From Amycolatopsis xylanica (GTDB lineage: Bacteria; Actinomycetota; Actinomycetes; Mycobacteriales; Pseudonocardiaceae), in contig NZ_FNON01000008.1 of the NCBI RefSeq assembly GCF_900107045.1, positions 186,001 through 250,000 on the forward strand: 64,000 bases of DNA, written 5' to 3'. Below the pieces are notes generated by a model. The model had not been told where the DNA came from, made no database searches, and was given only the letters and a program-made list of their open reading frames with translations. The position numbers and the translations under genes are program-made. Positions 16,840-24,569 of the stretch are shown here, piece by piece (the first letter of the stretch is position 1; the number at the start of each line of letters is the position of its first letter).

Positions 16840-17506
16840 GCGGCACCACCAGATAGCCGGCGCCGCGCACGGTCCTGATGGTCTCGGTGCCGAACGGGGT
16901 GTCGATCTTCCGCCGCAGCGCGCTCATGTGCACCTCCACCACATTGGCCGTCGCGGTCGACGCGAAGTCCCACAGGTTCTCGAGCAGCTCGCCCTTCGTC
17001 ACCACTTCGCCAGGCCGCTTCAGCAGATAGGCGAGCAGCGCGAACTCCTTGGCGGTCAACGGGATCTCGGTCTCGCCGCGACGGCACCGGTGGGTGCCGG
17101 GGTCGAGTTCGAGATCGCCCAGCCGCAGCGGACCGGCCTGGGTGGACCCGCCGCGCCGGATCAGCGCCCGCAGCCGGGAAAGCAGCACCGGGTAGGAGAA
17201 CGGCTTGGGCAGGAAGTCGTCGGCGCCGGTGTCGAGCGCCTCGATCTCGTCGTGCTCGCCGTCCTTGGCGGTGAGCATCAGGATCGGCGTGGTGTCCCCG
17301 GTGGCGCGCAGGCGCTGGCAGACGCGGTAGCCGTTGAGCCCTGGCAGCATGATGTCGAGGATCATCGCGGAGTACGGATGCTCCCCGGCGAGCCACAGCG
17401 CGTCGCGGCCGTTGTTCGCGACGTCGACGGCGTACCCCTCCGCCGTGAGGCCCGCCCGCAAGGACTCGGCGAGCCGCCGTTCATCCTCAACCACCAGTAC
17501 GCGCAT
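16829..17506 (-). CDS. OmpR/PhoB-family response regulator
   Basis: 225 residues. Receiver domain with acidic pair VVEDERR, phospho-acceptor Asp in MILDIMLPG (about residue 51), Thr/Lys switch residues in LMLTAKDG and PKPFSYP. The C-terminal winged helix contains IPLTAKEFALLAYLLKRPGE and TIRTVRGAGYLV. Partner of the overlapping kinase downstream; its likely target is the GT87 promoter with heptamer repeats. Confidence 0.93.
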   Translation of the reverse strand: MRVLVVEDERRLAESLRAGLTAEGYAVDVANNGRDALWLAGEHPYSAMILDIMLPGLNGYRVCQRLRATGDTTPILMLTAKDGEHDEIEALDTGADDFLPKPFSYPVLLSRLRALIRRGGSTQAGPLRLGDLELDPGTHRCRRGETEIPLTAKEFALLAYLLKRPGEVVTKGELLENLWDFASTATANVVEVHMSALRRKIDTPFGTETIRTVRGAGYLVVPHAA

Positions 17507-17556
17507 CCGGGTACGGTCTCACATCATGACCGCGCCGAACTGGATCACCACGCCCC

Positions 17557-18117
17557 TCATCGCGGCGATCCCGCGAACTCGGTGACCGCGCGGCGCAGGG
17601 TCGCGCGGACCGTCTCGGCGTCGTCGAGGTCGCCGCCGCTGAGCGCGCCGTCGCGCAGGAGGACCAGCACGCGGGCGGCGTGCTGGGGATCGGGGTGGCC
17701 GAGCGTGGCCGACAGGTCGCGGAGCACGCCGGAGAACCAGGCGCGGTGCTCGTCGATGACCTGGCGGACCCGGTGCGCCGGGTCCGGATACTCGGCGGCG
17801 GCGTTGAGGAACTGGCAGCCGCGGAAATCTTCGCCAGTGGTCGCGTCGCCGACGACGGCCATGGTGTCGACGAGCGCCTCCAGCGCGGGTTTGTGCTGCC
17901 GCGCGGCGGCGACGGCCGTGCGGATGTGCTCGCTCGTGAGCGTCAGGTAGGCGGCGACGAGATCGTCCTTGCTCGGGTAGTGCCGGTAGAAGGTCGCCCT
18001 GGTCACGGCCGCTTCCGAGGTCAGGCGGTCGACGCCGACAGCGTGGATGCCCTCCGTGTAGAACAGGCGCGCCGCGGTTTCGAGCAGGCGCTCCCTGGGG
18101 TGAACCTCGGTCCTCAT
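17557..18117 (-). CDS. TetR-family transcriptional regulator
   Basis: 186 residues. N-terminal helix-turn-helix: RERLLETAARLFYTEGIHAV and VTRATFYRHYPSKDDLVAAY. The C-terminal ligand domain is unassigned. It is divergent from the alpha/beta-hydrolase gene at 18246 and the intergenic region has two related inverted repeats, so it probably represses both genes and responds to the hydrolase substrate or product. Confidence 0.88.
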   Translation of the reverse strand: MRTEVHPRERLLETAARLFYTEGIHAVGVDRLTSEAAVTRATFYRHYPSKDDLVAAYLTLTSEHIRTAVAAARQHKPALEALVDTMAVVGDATTGEDFRGCQFLNAAAEYPDPAHRVRQVIDEHRAWFSGVLRDLSATLGHPDPQHAARVLVLLRDGALSGGDLDDAETVRATLRRAVTEFAGSPR

Positions 18118-18135
18118 GTCCGCACCTTAGAGAAA

Positions 18136-18221
18136 GAACGTTCGTTCCACAAGGTCTTGCTCATCACGTTGCCACAAGCCTCCCCGCACCCCAGGATAGT
18201 TACCAGAAAGACCGTTCGTTC
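18136..18221. promoter_or_regulatory. two TetR operator-like sites
   Basis: GAAAGAACGTTCGTTCC (around 18133-18148) and GAAAGACCGTTCGTTCT (around 18207-18222) are near-identical imperfect palindromes (GAACG-TT-CGTTC core) placed at either end of the divergent intergenic region, one near each start. This is the usual layout for an autoregulated TetR repressor. Confidence 0.6.
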
Positions 18222-18245
18222 TCCCGCAAGACCCAAGGAGTCACC

Positions 18246-18956
18246 ATGACCGCCACCAAGCCCACCATCGTCCTGGTCCACGGCGCGTTCGCCGACTCGT
18301 CCAGCTGGACCGGCGTGGTCGCCAAGCTGCGCGAGCAGGGCTACCCGGTGATCGCCGCCGCCAACCCGCTGCGAGGTGTCGAGTCCGACGCGGCCTACGT
18401 CGCGGACGTCGTCAACGGCGTGGACGGCCCGGTCGTGCTGGCAGGCCACTCCTACGGCGGCGCGCTGATCAGCCGCGCGGCCGCCGAGACGCCGAACGTG
18501 CGGGCGCTGGTCTACATCGCGGCGTTCCAGCCGGACAACGGCGAGAGCGTGTTCGAGCTGTCCGGCCGGTTCCCCGGCGGCAAGCTCGGGCCGGACACCA
18601 CGAATGTCCTTGTCACACAGGGCAAGCCCGAGCTGTCGATCAAGCCGGAGAACTTCGCGGAGGTGTTCGCCGCCGACGTGCCCGCCGAGACGGCCGCGAT
18701 CATGGCGGTCACCCAGCGGCCCGTCGCCGAGCAGGCGCTGGGCGCGGCGTTCGACGGCGTCCCAGCGTGGACGAAGCTGCCGTCCTGGGCGCTGATCGCC
18801 AACCACGACAACGCGATTCCCGCCGCGGCGCAGGAATTCATGGCCAAGCGCGCCTCGTCGCAGATCACCAGGATCGACGCCTCGCACGCCGTCTCGGTGT
18901 CACAGCCGGGCGCCGTCGCCGACGTGATCATCGCCGCCGCCACGCAGACCGCCTAG
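18246..18956 (+). CDS. alpha/beta-hydrolase
   Basis: 236 residues. TIVLVHGAFADSSSW is the oxyanion-hole strand; the nucleophile elbow is VLAGHSYGGALIS; catalytic Asp and His are likely in LIANHDNAIP and DASHAVSVSQP. This subgroup is common beside TetR regulators and probably acts as an esterase or haloperoxidase-like hydrolase. AAGGAG lies 6 bases before the ATG. It ends in a strong terminator. Confidence 0.85.
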   Translation: MTATKPTIVLVHGAFADSSSWTGVVAKLREQGYPVIAAANPLRGVESDAAYVADVVNGVDGPVVLAGHSYGGALISRAAAETPNVRALVYIAAFQPDNGESVFELSGRFPGGKLGPDTTNVLVTQGKPELSIKPENFAEVFAADVPAETAAIMAVTQRPVAEQALGAAFDGVPAWTKLPSWALIANHDNAIPAAAQEFMAKRASSQITRIDASHAVSVSQPGAVADVIIAAATQTA

Positions 18957-18967
18957 CTTTCGCACAG

Positions 18968-19003
18968 AAAAGATGCCCTCGAGAAGGCCGAGGGCATCTT
19001 TTT
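18968..19003 (+). terminator. strong rho-independent terminator
   Basis: AAAAGATGCCCTCG pairs perfectly with CGAGGGCATCTTTT across a 7-base loop and ends in a T-run. Because it has A and T runs on its two sides it can stop transcription from both the hydrolase gene and the convergent cutinase-like gene. Confidence 0.9.
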
Positions 19004-19008
19004 CGTGC

Positions 19009-19659
19009 CTACCAGGGCTGCCAGGCGCCGTTGTACCACTGCTCGTGAGCGCTGTCGTTGTGGTGATCGACGTTGAAGTCGTTGGGATAGTTGTTGACGT
19101 GGTTGTGCGGGTAGGTCCAAATGCCCGCGGACTCGTCGCAGACGTAGTCCCAGTGGCAGATCGACTTCACCGGCACATTGCCGAAGAACCGGTCGGCACC
19201 GGCGAGCGGAGCGCCGACGACCCCGCCGAAGGGCACGCTGCCGCCGTTGGCGCCGGGCGGGGCCTGGCGCTTGGGGTCGGAGACGAGGATGGCGTTGACG
19301 TTGTCGAACGTCTGCCAGTTCTCGGTGACCCAGATGTGCACGACCGCGGCGCCGAGCGAGTAGCCAGCCACCTTCGCGTGCTGCCACGGGCAGGCGGCGC
19401 GCTGGTCGCGGAGCAGCCGGTTCAGCTCGTTGACGCCAGCGCGGGCGCTGGCGCCGTTGGGGATGGCCGTCGGGTAGCCGACGTGCTGCTGGATGTTGCC
19501 GGTGAACCCGTCGTTGTTCCACGAGCTGCCGGTGCCGCCGACGACGATCGTGTAGGTGCCGTCGCACGAAGCCGCCTGCGCCGCCGGCGCCTGCGCGAGC
19601 GAGATCCCCGCCGCCATCAGCAGCCCGGCCAGCAGTACTGAAGTCCGTTTCTTCTTCAT
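19009..19659 (-). CDS. secreted cutinase-like serine esterase
   Basis: 216 residues. Signal peptide MKKKRTSVLLAGLLMAAGI...AQA; then TYTIVVGGTGSSW, nucleophile motif KVAGYSLGAAVVH (Gly-Tyr-Ser-Leu-Gly), and a C-terminal DYVCDESAG...HNHVNNYPND that could supply Asp and His with a disulfide between the two nearby cysteines. It resembles cutinase/PE-PPE hydrolase folds in mycolate-related actinobacteria. Substrate not assignable. Confidence 0.7.
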   Translation of the reverse strand: MKKKRTSVLLAGLLMAAGISLAQAPAAQAASCDGTYTIVVGGTGSSWNNDGFTGNIQQHVGYPTAIPNGASARAGVNELNRLLRDQRAACPWQHAKVAGYSLGAAVVHIWVTENWQTFDNVNAILVSDPKRQAPPGANGGSVPFGGVVGAPLAGADRFFGNVPVKSICHWDYVCDESAGIWTYPHNHVNNYPNDFNVDHHNDSAHEQWYNGAWQPW

Positions 19660-19706
19660 GGCGGCGACGCTATTGAGTGCCGATGAAATCCCGATGACAC
19701 CGGCGG

Positions 19707-20078
19707 TCAGCCGCGCTCCCCCGCGCTGCGCTCGACGCAGAACTCGTTGCCCTCCGGGTCGAGCAGGGTGACCCAGCCGCGCCCGTCGGGCTTGCGGTGG
19801 TCCTCGTGCAGCGTGGCGCCCAGCCCGAGCACGCGCTCGACTTCGGCGTCGCGCGTGCGCTCGGTCGGCATCCAGTCGAAGTGGACGCGGTTCTTCACCG
19901 TCTTGCCCTCCGGCACGCGGATGAACAGGAAGCCGGGCGCCGGCGCGGGAGCCTCGATGAGGACCTCCGGATCGCCGGGAACGTCCTCATCGGACATCGG
20001 CCAGCCGGTCACCGCGCTCCAGAAGCCCGCGAGCTCGTACGGATCGGCGCAGTCGATGGTCACGTGGCGAAGGATCAT
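19707..20078 (-). CDS. VOC/glyoxalase-like protein
   Basis: 123 residues. MILRHVTIDCADPYELAGFW opens a VOC half; VHFDWMPTERTRDAEVERVL and GWVTLLDPEGNEFCVER complete the second half. This is the actinobacterial glyoxalase-like domain group of unknown substrate. It is followed 10 bases upstream (same strand) by a small membrane-protein gene, suggesting an operon. Confidence 0.8.
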   Translation of the reverse strand: MILRHVTIDCADPYELAGFWSAVTGWPMSDEDVPGDPEVLIEAPAPAPGFLFIRVPEGKTVKNRVHFDWMPTERTRDAEVERVLGLGATLHEDHRKPDGRGWVTLLDPEGNEFCVERSAGERG

Positions 20079-20088
20079 GATCCGCAGC

Positions 20089-20547
20089 CTAAAGCGGCCG
20101 GAGGGTGAAGAGGTTGTCGGCCGGGTCGACGGTGGCCTTCAGCCGGACGCCGGCCCGGAACTCGGGCTGGTTCGCGGCCCGGCACCACGCGTCGAACGAC
20201 GGCACCTCCGGACCGGCGATCCGCAGCCTCAGCACCGCCATTTCCGTTGAGTCGTCAAGGGAATCTTCCACCTCGACCTCGAGGATCTCGGCGACGGCCT
20301 GGCGTCCCGCCGCGAGCAACCGCGCGGTGTCGTCCCTCTCTTCGTCCGCGTCCCACCAGCTCGAGAAGCCGAGGAACACCGAGAAGAGCACACCCCCGAT
20401 CACGAGCGCCGCCTGCCACCACGTCAGGTCGAGCTCACCGAAGACGAACAGCGCGGGCACGATCAGCACGGGCAGCCAGAAGCACACGGCCAGCACGCGA
20501 TGCATGAACCGCGAGCCGCGGCCACCGATCGACGCCTGCCTGCTCAT
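20089..20547 (-). CDS. small membrane protein (2 TM) of unknown function
   Basis: 152 residues: two membrane segments (VLAVCFWLPVLIVPALFVFG and WWQAALVIGGVLFSVFLGF), then a cytoplasmic beta-rich domain (AVAEILEVEVEDSLDDST...AVLRLRIAGPEVPSF...RLKATVDPADNLFTL). The ATG at 20547 is preferred over one at 20589. The same arrangement of two helices plus a small OB-like domain is common in actinobacterial DUFs. Confidence 0.65.
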   Translation of the reverse strand: MSRQASIGGRGSRFMHRVLAVCFWLPVLIVPALFVFGELDLTWWQAALVIGGVLFSVFLGFSSWWDADEERDDTARLLAAGRQAVAEILEVEVEDSLDDSTEMAVLRLRIAGPEVPSFDAWCRAANQPEFRAGVRLKATVDPADNLFTLRPL

Positions 20548-20635
20548 GCGGTGATGATGACCGGCGGCGCGGTGCCGCGGCGAGGGCAATATTGCCGCTC
20601 CGCCACCGAAACCCGATCCGTAACGTCACGGCTGA

Positions 20636-20815
20636 TAAGGCTCGCGCGAGTGGTACCTCTGCTCCGTTAGACGCAGCAGAGGTACCACTCGCGCCGACAC
20701 CCACCCTGATCCGAGCTTGATCGCGCAGCGAGGGGGACCCCGGAGTGCTTACCACGCACTCAAAAGGCCCCTCGCTTCACAGCGCAACCACATCGAACCC
20801 GGCCAAGGAAATCCA
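20636..20815. repeat. composite palindromic element B, copy 2
   Basis: Fills most of the 310-base gap 20548-20856. It contains the hairpin GCGAGTGGTACCTCTGCT...AGCAGAGGTACCACTCGC (20648-20692), the connector CCCTGATCCGAGCTTGATCG, the GAGTGCTTACCACGCACTC box (20742-20760) and a unique tail CGGCCAAGGAAATCCACC. It is nearly identical to 5280-5460 and to the inverted copy near 38750-38960. Confidence 0.8.
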
Positions 20816-20856
20816 CCACCGGCCAGCCCCGGAACACGCCCTATTCGACCTGCCCC

Positions 20857-22272
20857 TCAATAAAGCAGAGGGAGCGGCTCGAAGCTGTGGTCCTGCCACA
20901 GCAGCCGGGACGTCTCTTCCGGGTAGGTGGCGATGGTCGACGGTGTGTCGAAGATCCGCGTAAGCCGTTTCTCGGGTTCGTAAGCGGGCCAACCGGGATC
21001 GCCGTGCGTAGCGAACGCGATCCACGCCGCACGCATGTCCGCGGACACCGCTTCGGCGGCGGCCACGTCCTCGATCAGCATGGCGGGCTGCCCGCTTCGC
21101 AGGTTTCCGAAGACGAGCGGGACGTCTAAGCCATGACAAGCGCCGAGAAGCCCAGACCACGTCAGCTCGTACAGGTAGGTGCGTCCCGTGTTGGCGAGGT
21201 GGAGCGTCGGCATGCGGAACAACCAGTCCGAGTTGACCAGCTCTCGCAACTCTTCCGGGCCCGCTCCAGGGAAACTCTCGCGGTACCTCCGTGGGTCCGG
21301 CGCCAGGAACTCCAGCTCGGCCGACCCGTCCTCGATCACGCTGAAGAGCCGCTGCTCATCGCGCGTATGCCCGGCGATGATCTCGACATCCCGAGTCTTT
21401 CGCCACGGCGTGGTCGGCAGGACGTCCCCGTCGACAACGGGCGCGAACGGGATCGACCGATGCGCGGCCTGCCCCCAGCTCCCCGCCCACTGCTTGATCT
21501 TGGCGGTCACCGCGTCCCCGGCGGACGGCAGCGTTTTGGGGTCCACAGTGGACAAATCGTCGACCGTAGGCCGCAGCCCGAGTTCGCCCGCAAACGCCCC
21601 GGCGATGTCGGCGGCCAGCTCAGGCGCGAAGAACGTCCCCGGCACACTCTGCGCGATCGCCCGCCGGAACAGCCCCTCCGCCCGCGGCATCACCAGCAGC
21701 GAGGCGACCGACCCACCACCCGCCGACTGCCCGAACACCGTCACCCGGTCCGGATCACCCCCGAAGGCCCGGATGTTGTCACGCACCCATTCCAGGGCGG
21801 CCACCTGATCCAGCAGCCCCCGGTTGGCAGGCGCCCCTTCGAGCTGAGCGAACCCCTCGATCCCGACGCGGTAGTTGAACGTCACCACGACGACGCCGTC
21901 GCTCGCCAGCCTGACGCCGTCGTATTCGGGGAGGCCGGACGTGCCGATCCCGTAGGCGCCGCCCTGGATCCAGACCATGACCGGCAGCCTGGCGTCCGGC
22001 CCCGGTTCGGGAGACCAGACGTTGACGGTCAGCCAGTCATCCCCCGCTTCGGCCAGCGCGTCCATGCCGAACGCCCCGGCCTGCGGTGGCGGCGCGCCGA
22101 ACTCGGCGGCCTCCCGCACGCCGTCCCAGGGTTTGGCCTTCTCGGGTGGCCCGAAGCGGAGTTCGCCGACCGGCGGCTCGGCGAACGGGATGCCACGGAA
22201 GACCGCGACACCCGACTCGCGGGTGCCACGCAGTTTCCCGGCCACGACACGGACTTCGGGTCTGTCGCTCAC
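20857..22272 (-). CDS. type B carboxylesterase
   Basis: About 471 residues. FRGIPFAEPPVGELRFGPP and the nucleophile region VTVFGQSAGGGSVASLLVMP are signatures of type B carboxylesterases/para-nitrobenzyl esterases; NRGLLDQVAALEWVRDNI precedes them as usual. The catalytic acid is probably in the IIAGHTRDEQRLF region and the His in LLGACHGLDVPLVF. The GTG at 22272 has GAGGA about 10 bases upstream; longer alternatives reach 22305. Cytoplasmic, no signal peptide. Confidence 0.85.
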   Translation of the reverse strand: MSDRPEVRVVAGKLRGTRESGVAVFRGIPFAEPPVGELRFGPPEKAKPWDGVREAAEFGAPPPQAGAFGMDALAEAGDDWLTVNVWSPEPGPDARLPVMVWIQGGAYGIGTSGLPEYDGVRLASDGVVVVTFNYRVGIEGFAQLEGAPANRGLLDQVAALEWVRDNIRAFGGDPDRVTVFGQSAGGGSVASLLVMPRAEGLFRRAIAQSVPGTFFAPELAADIAGAFAGELGLRPTVDDLSTVDPKTLPSAGDAVTAKIKQWAGSWGQAAHRSIPFAPVVDGDVLPTTPWRKTRDVEIIAGHTRDEQRLFSVIEDGSAELEFLAPDPRRYRESFPGAGPEELRELVNSDWLFRMPTLHLANTGRTYLYELTWSGLLGACHGLDVPLVFGNLRSGQPAMLIEDVAAAEAVSADMRAAWIAFATHGDPGWPAYEPEKRLTRIFDTPSTIATYPEETSRLLWQDHSFEPLPLLY

Positions 22273-22319
22273 CGCGCGAATCATCCTCGCCCGATCCCGT
22301 GGCACGCCACCGAATTATC

Positions 22320-22371
22320 GGGGTCGTGAGTGTTTAGGCCGGTTAGAACCGGCCGTACCACTCACGACCCC
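22320..22371. repeat. palindromic repeat family A copy (divergent promoter region)
   Basis: GGGGTCGTGAGTGTTTAGGCC pairs imperfectly with the right half ending CCACTCACGACCCC, with centre GGTTAGAACC. Here it lies between two divergent gene starts, so a simple terminator role does not explain all family members. Confidence 0.8.
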
Positions 22372-22431
22372 TGCGCGTGCGTCGGTAAAAGTCACGACCC
22401 TGGTGGCGTGGTGGGTCGTTACGGTCGCCGG

Positions 22432-22713
22432 ATGGAAGGCGAGATCACGACCAGGGTCGGCCAGCACCTGTACACCTTCGACGGCCGCGTGTTCGAGATC
22501 TTCGGCACCACCCCGGTCCGCTTCCACGTGGAGCACATGTACCTCCAGGTCACCGACCCCGACCGCAAGGGCAGGCGGACCGTCACGTTCCACCACGGCA
22601 CGCCGGAAGCGCCGGGGTCGTCGCATTCCTGGACGTACTCGGCCGCCGAGCTGGCCGGTCTGCCGGAGTTGCTTCCGTTCCTGGAGGCCGTGCGGGCCGC
22701 GATCCGGCGCTGA
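22432..22713 (+). CDS. hypothetical small protein (93 aa)
   Basis: 93 residues starting MEGEITTRVGQHLYTFDGRV, with alternating strands (VRFHVEHMYLQVTD, GRRTVTFHH) and a C-terminal helix LAGLPELLPFLEAVRAAIRR. It may be a small PH-like or YokE-like fold, but I cannot assign it. The ATG is poorly served by a ribosome site; a GTG slightly upstream is possible. Confidence 0.5.
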   Translation: MEGEITTRVGQHLYTFDGRVFEIFGTTPVRFHVEHMYLQVTDPDRKGRRTVTFHHGTPEAPGSSHSWTYSAAELAGLPELLPFLEAVRAAIRR

Positions 22714-22764
22714 CGAACACGGGACTCGCCGGGTTCGGCGCGCCCGGCGAGCCCCGTTCGCCGG

Positions 22765-23574
22765 TCAGTCGTGGGGGTTGGTGATGGTGATGTCGTAGCC
22801 CGCGCCGATGGTCAGCGGCGCGCGCAGGTCCTGCTTGCCGGTGTCGGACAGCTTTTGGAGCGCCTCGGAGCGGTCGACCGCCTGCGGCCAGTCGTTCTCA
22901 CGGCCGGGGGTGCAGGGCTTCTTCATGTGCTTGACGCGGATCTCGTTGTAGGTCTTGAGCCACGCCTTTTCGTTCTTGCCGGACGCGGGGGTGCCGCCTG
23001 CGGCCGCCGTGGTCTCCTTGACGATCTTGGGCATGCCGTCGCAGTCGCCAGCGCCGGGACCCATCATCAGTGCGGTGTCGAAGAGGTTCTCGATGCCCAG
23101 GTTGGTCTTGATGCCGATCTTGCTCGCCATGGTCAGCGCCGGGGTCAGGTACATGTCATGGCCGACCTTGATCTGCAACTGCTGGAACGACTTGTCCTTG
23201 GCCGCGGTCTTCCAGTCGCCAGGGAACTTGCTGCCCAGCTCCTTGACGCTGTCGCTGCCGGAGTCGGCGAGCTTGCGCAGCGTCGGGGTGTACTTCTCGA
23301 GCACGTTGCCCGGCTTGGCCTTGTTGTACTTCTCGACCAGCTCCAGCATGTCGCCGGTGGCGGTACAGAACCCGATCCAGCCCGCGGTCCAGCCGCAGCC
23401 GTCCTTGTCGTTCTCGATGTTGCCGTACTGCGGCGCGTTGGCGCCCTGCTCGAACACCGCGGTGATGTCGTCCATCATGAAGACGGTGGTCTTGTCGGGC
23501 GCGGCCGAAGCCGCTCCGGTCAGCACGAGTCCAGCCGCCAAAGCCAGTGAGACGGGCGCCAGGTATCGCTTCAT
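22765..23574 (-). CDS. secreted chitosanase, glycoside hydrolase family 46
   Basis: 269 residues. Signal peptide MKRYLAPVSLALAAGLVLTG...ASA. The mature protein follows the GH46 pattern: catalytic Glu in MDDITAVFEQG, catalytic Asp in ENDKDGCGWTAGWIGF, then TGDMLELVEKYNKAKPGNVL and FPGDWKTAAKDKSFQQLQ, as in Streptomyces chitosanases. It hydrolyses GlcN-GlcN bonds of chitosan outside the cell. GAGGTAGCA precedes the ATG; a longer upstream frame overlaps the next gene and is rejected. Confidence 0.9.
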   Translation of the reverse strand: MKRYLAPVSLALAAGLVLTGAASAAPDKTTVFMMDDITAVFEQGANAPQYGNIENDKDGCGWTAGWIGFCTATGDMLELVEKYNKAKPGNVLEKYTPTLRKLADSGSDSVKELGSKFPGDWKTAAKDKSFQQLQIKVGHDMYLTPALTMASKIGIKTNLGIENLFDTALMMGPGAGDCDGMPKIVKETTAAAGGTPASGKNEKAWLKTYNEIRVKHMKKPCTPGRENDWPQAVDRSEALQKLSDTGKQDLRAPLTIGAGYDITITNPHD

Positions 23575-23591
23575 TGCTACCTCCGGGAATT

Positions 23592-24569
23592 CTAAAGTGC
23601 CGAGGGGGATTCCGCCTCGGGGATGAGCAGGCGCGGTGCGCCGGTTCCGTCCGACGGCACGGACCAGACATCGGAATGGCCGCCGCCGCGCGGGATCGCG
23701 TAGCCGATGGTCGCCGCGTCGAGCCAGGCGGGCTGGTCGTCGACGCTGCGGGTTTCGGCGAGTGGGGTGATGGTGCCGGACGCGAGGTCGAGCACGGAGA
23801 TCCGCCACCCCTTGGCAGGATCGCCGTCGACGGCCGCCTTGTAGGCGACGCGCTTTCCGTCCGGGGAAAGGGAAGGGCATTCGACGTTGTCGCGGAGCGT
23901 GCGGATCGTGCGCGTCGCGAGGTCGCCTTCGACCAGGTACCGGTGGGTGCCGGTGGACATGGTCGCGTAGAACCGGTTCTGCTCCGAGGTGAAGGTGACA
24001 CCCCAGAAATTGAGGTCGGCCGCCTGGTACGGCTTGCCGTCCACCGTCACGGCGAAGTCTTCGAGGGTGCCTTCGAGCAGATCGGACGTGTTGTCCAGGA
24101 TCCCGGCGCGGGTGGAGAACCGGCCGCCGTTGTACGAGTCGCCGGTGACGAAGACGGTCCAGCCGAACCGTTTCCCGTCGGCGGACACCCTGGCCCGGTT
24201 GGGCAGCCCCACCAGCGGGATCTCCTTGGTGACCGCGAGTTGCTTGTCGAGCACGACGAGCTGGTACGTGCTCAGTCCGCCCTCCTCGCGCAGGCAGATC
24301 CCGGTCCCGCTCGAGGCGTACACCCTGGCGCAGGTCAACGCCGACACCGACCGCGCGCCGCCGGGATCGTTCGTGGCGACGGTGGCGACGCGCCCGGCTT
24401 CGCCGTCGGCCGTGCTGCGGAACACCAGGCGCCCGCCGTCGAGCGTCACCACGCCGGTGGCGGCGGTGGCCTGGCCGCGCGAGCCGCTCAGTCCGATGTA
24501 GACGATGGCGGTCACGGCGAGCGCGAGTACGCCCGCGACGGCGATCCAGATCCGGGTGCGCGTGGTCAT
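23592..24569 (-). CDS. membrane-anchored beta-propeller (TolB/PD40-like) protein
   Basis: 325 residues. One N-terminal membrane helix (IWIAVAGVLALAVTAIVYIGL), then WD/PD40-like blades: PNRARVSADGKRFGWTVFV, ECPSLSPDGKRVAYKAAVDG, DQPAWLDAATIGYAIPRGG. The ATG overlaps the stop of the MFS gene (ATGA), so the two are translationally coupled. The pair probably forms a transport or surface-sensing unit, with the chitosanase gene 17 bases further on possibly in the same operon. Confidence 0.75.
   Translation of the reverse strand: MTTRTRIWIAVAGVLALAVTAIVYIGLSGSRGQATAATGVVTLDGGRLVFRSTADGEAGRVATVATNDPGGARSVSALTCARVYASSGTGICLREEGGLSTYQLVVLDKQLAVTKEIPLVGLPNRARVSADGKRFGWTVFVTGDSYNGGRFSTRAGILDNTSDLLEGTLEDFAVTVDGKPYQAADLNFWGVTFTSEQNRFYATMSTGTHRYLVEGDLATRTIRTLRDNVECPSLSPDGKRVAYKAAVDGDPAKGWRISVLDLASGTITPLAETRSVDDQPAWLDAATIGYAIPRGGGHSDVWSVPSDGTGAPRLLIPEAESPSAL

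Noticed and set aside
22765..23880. Longer version of the chitosanase gene starting near 23880
   Set aside because: The extra N-terminus runs through the beta-propeller gene in another frame and lacks a ribosome site; the ATG at 23574 starts a clear signal peptide.
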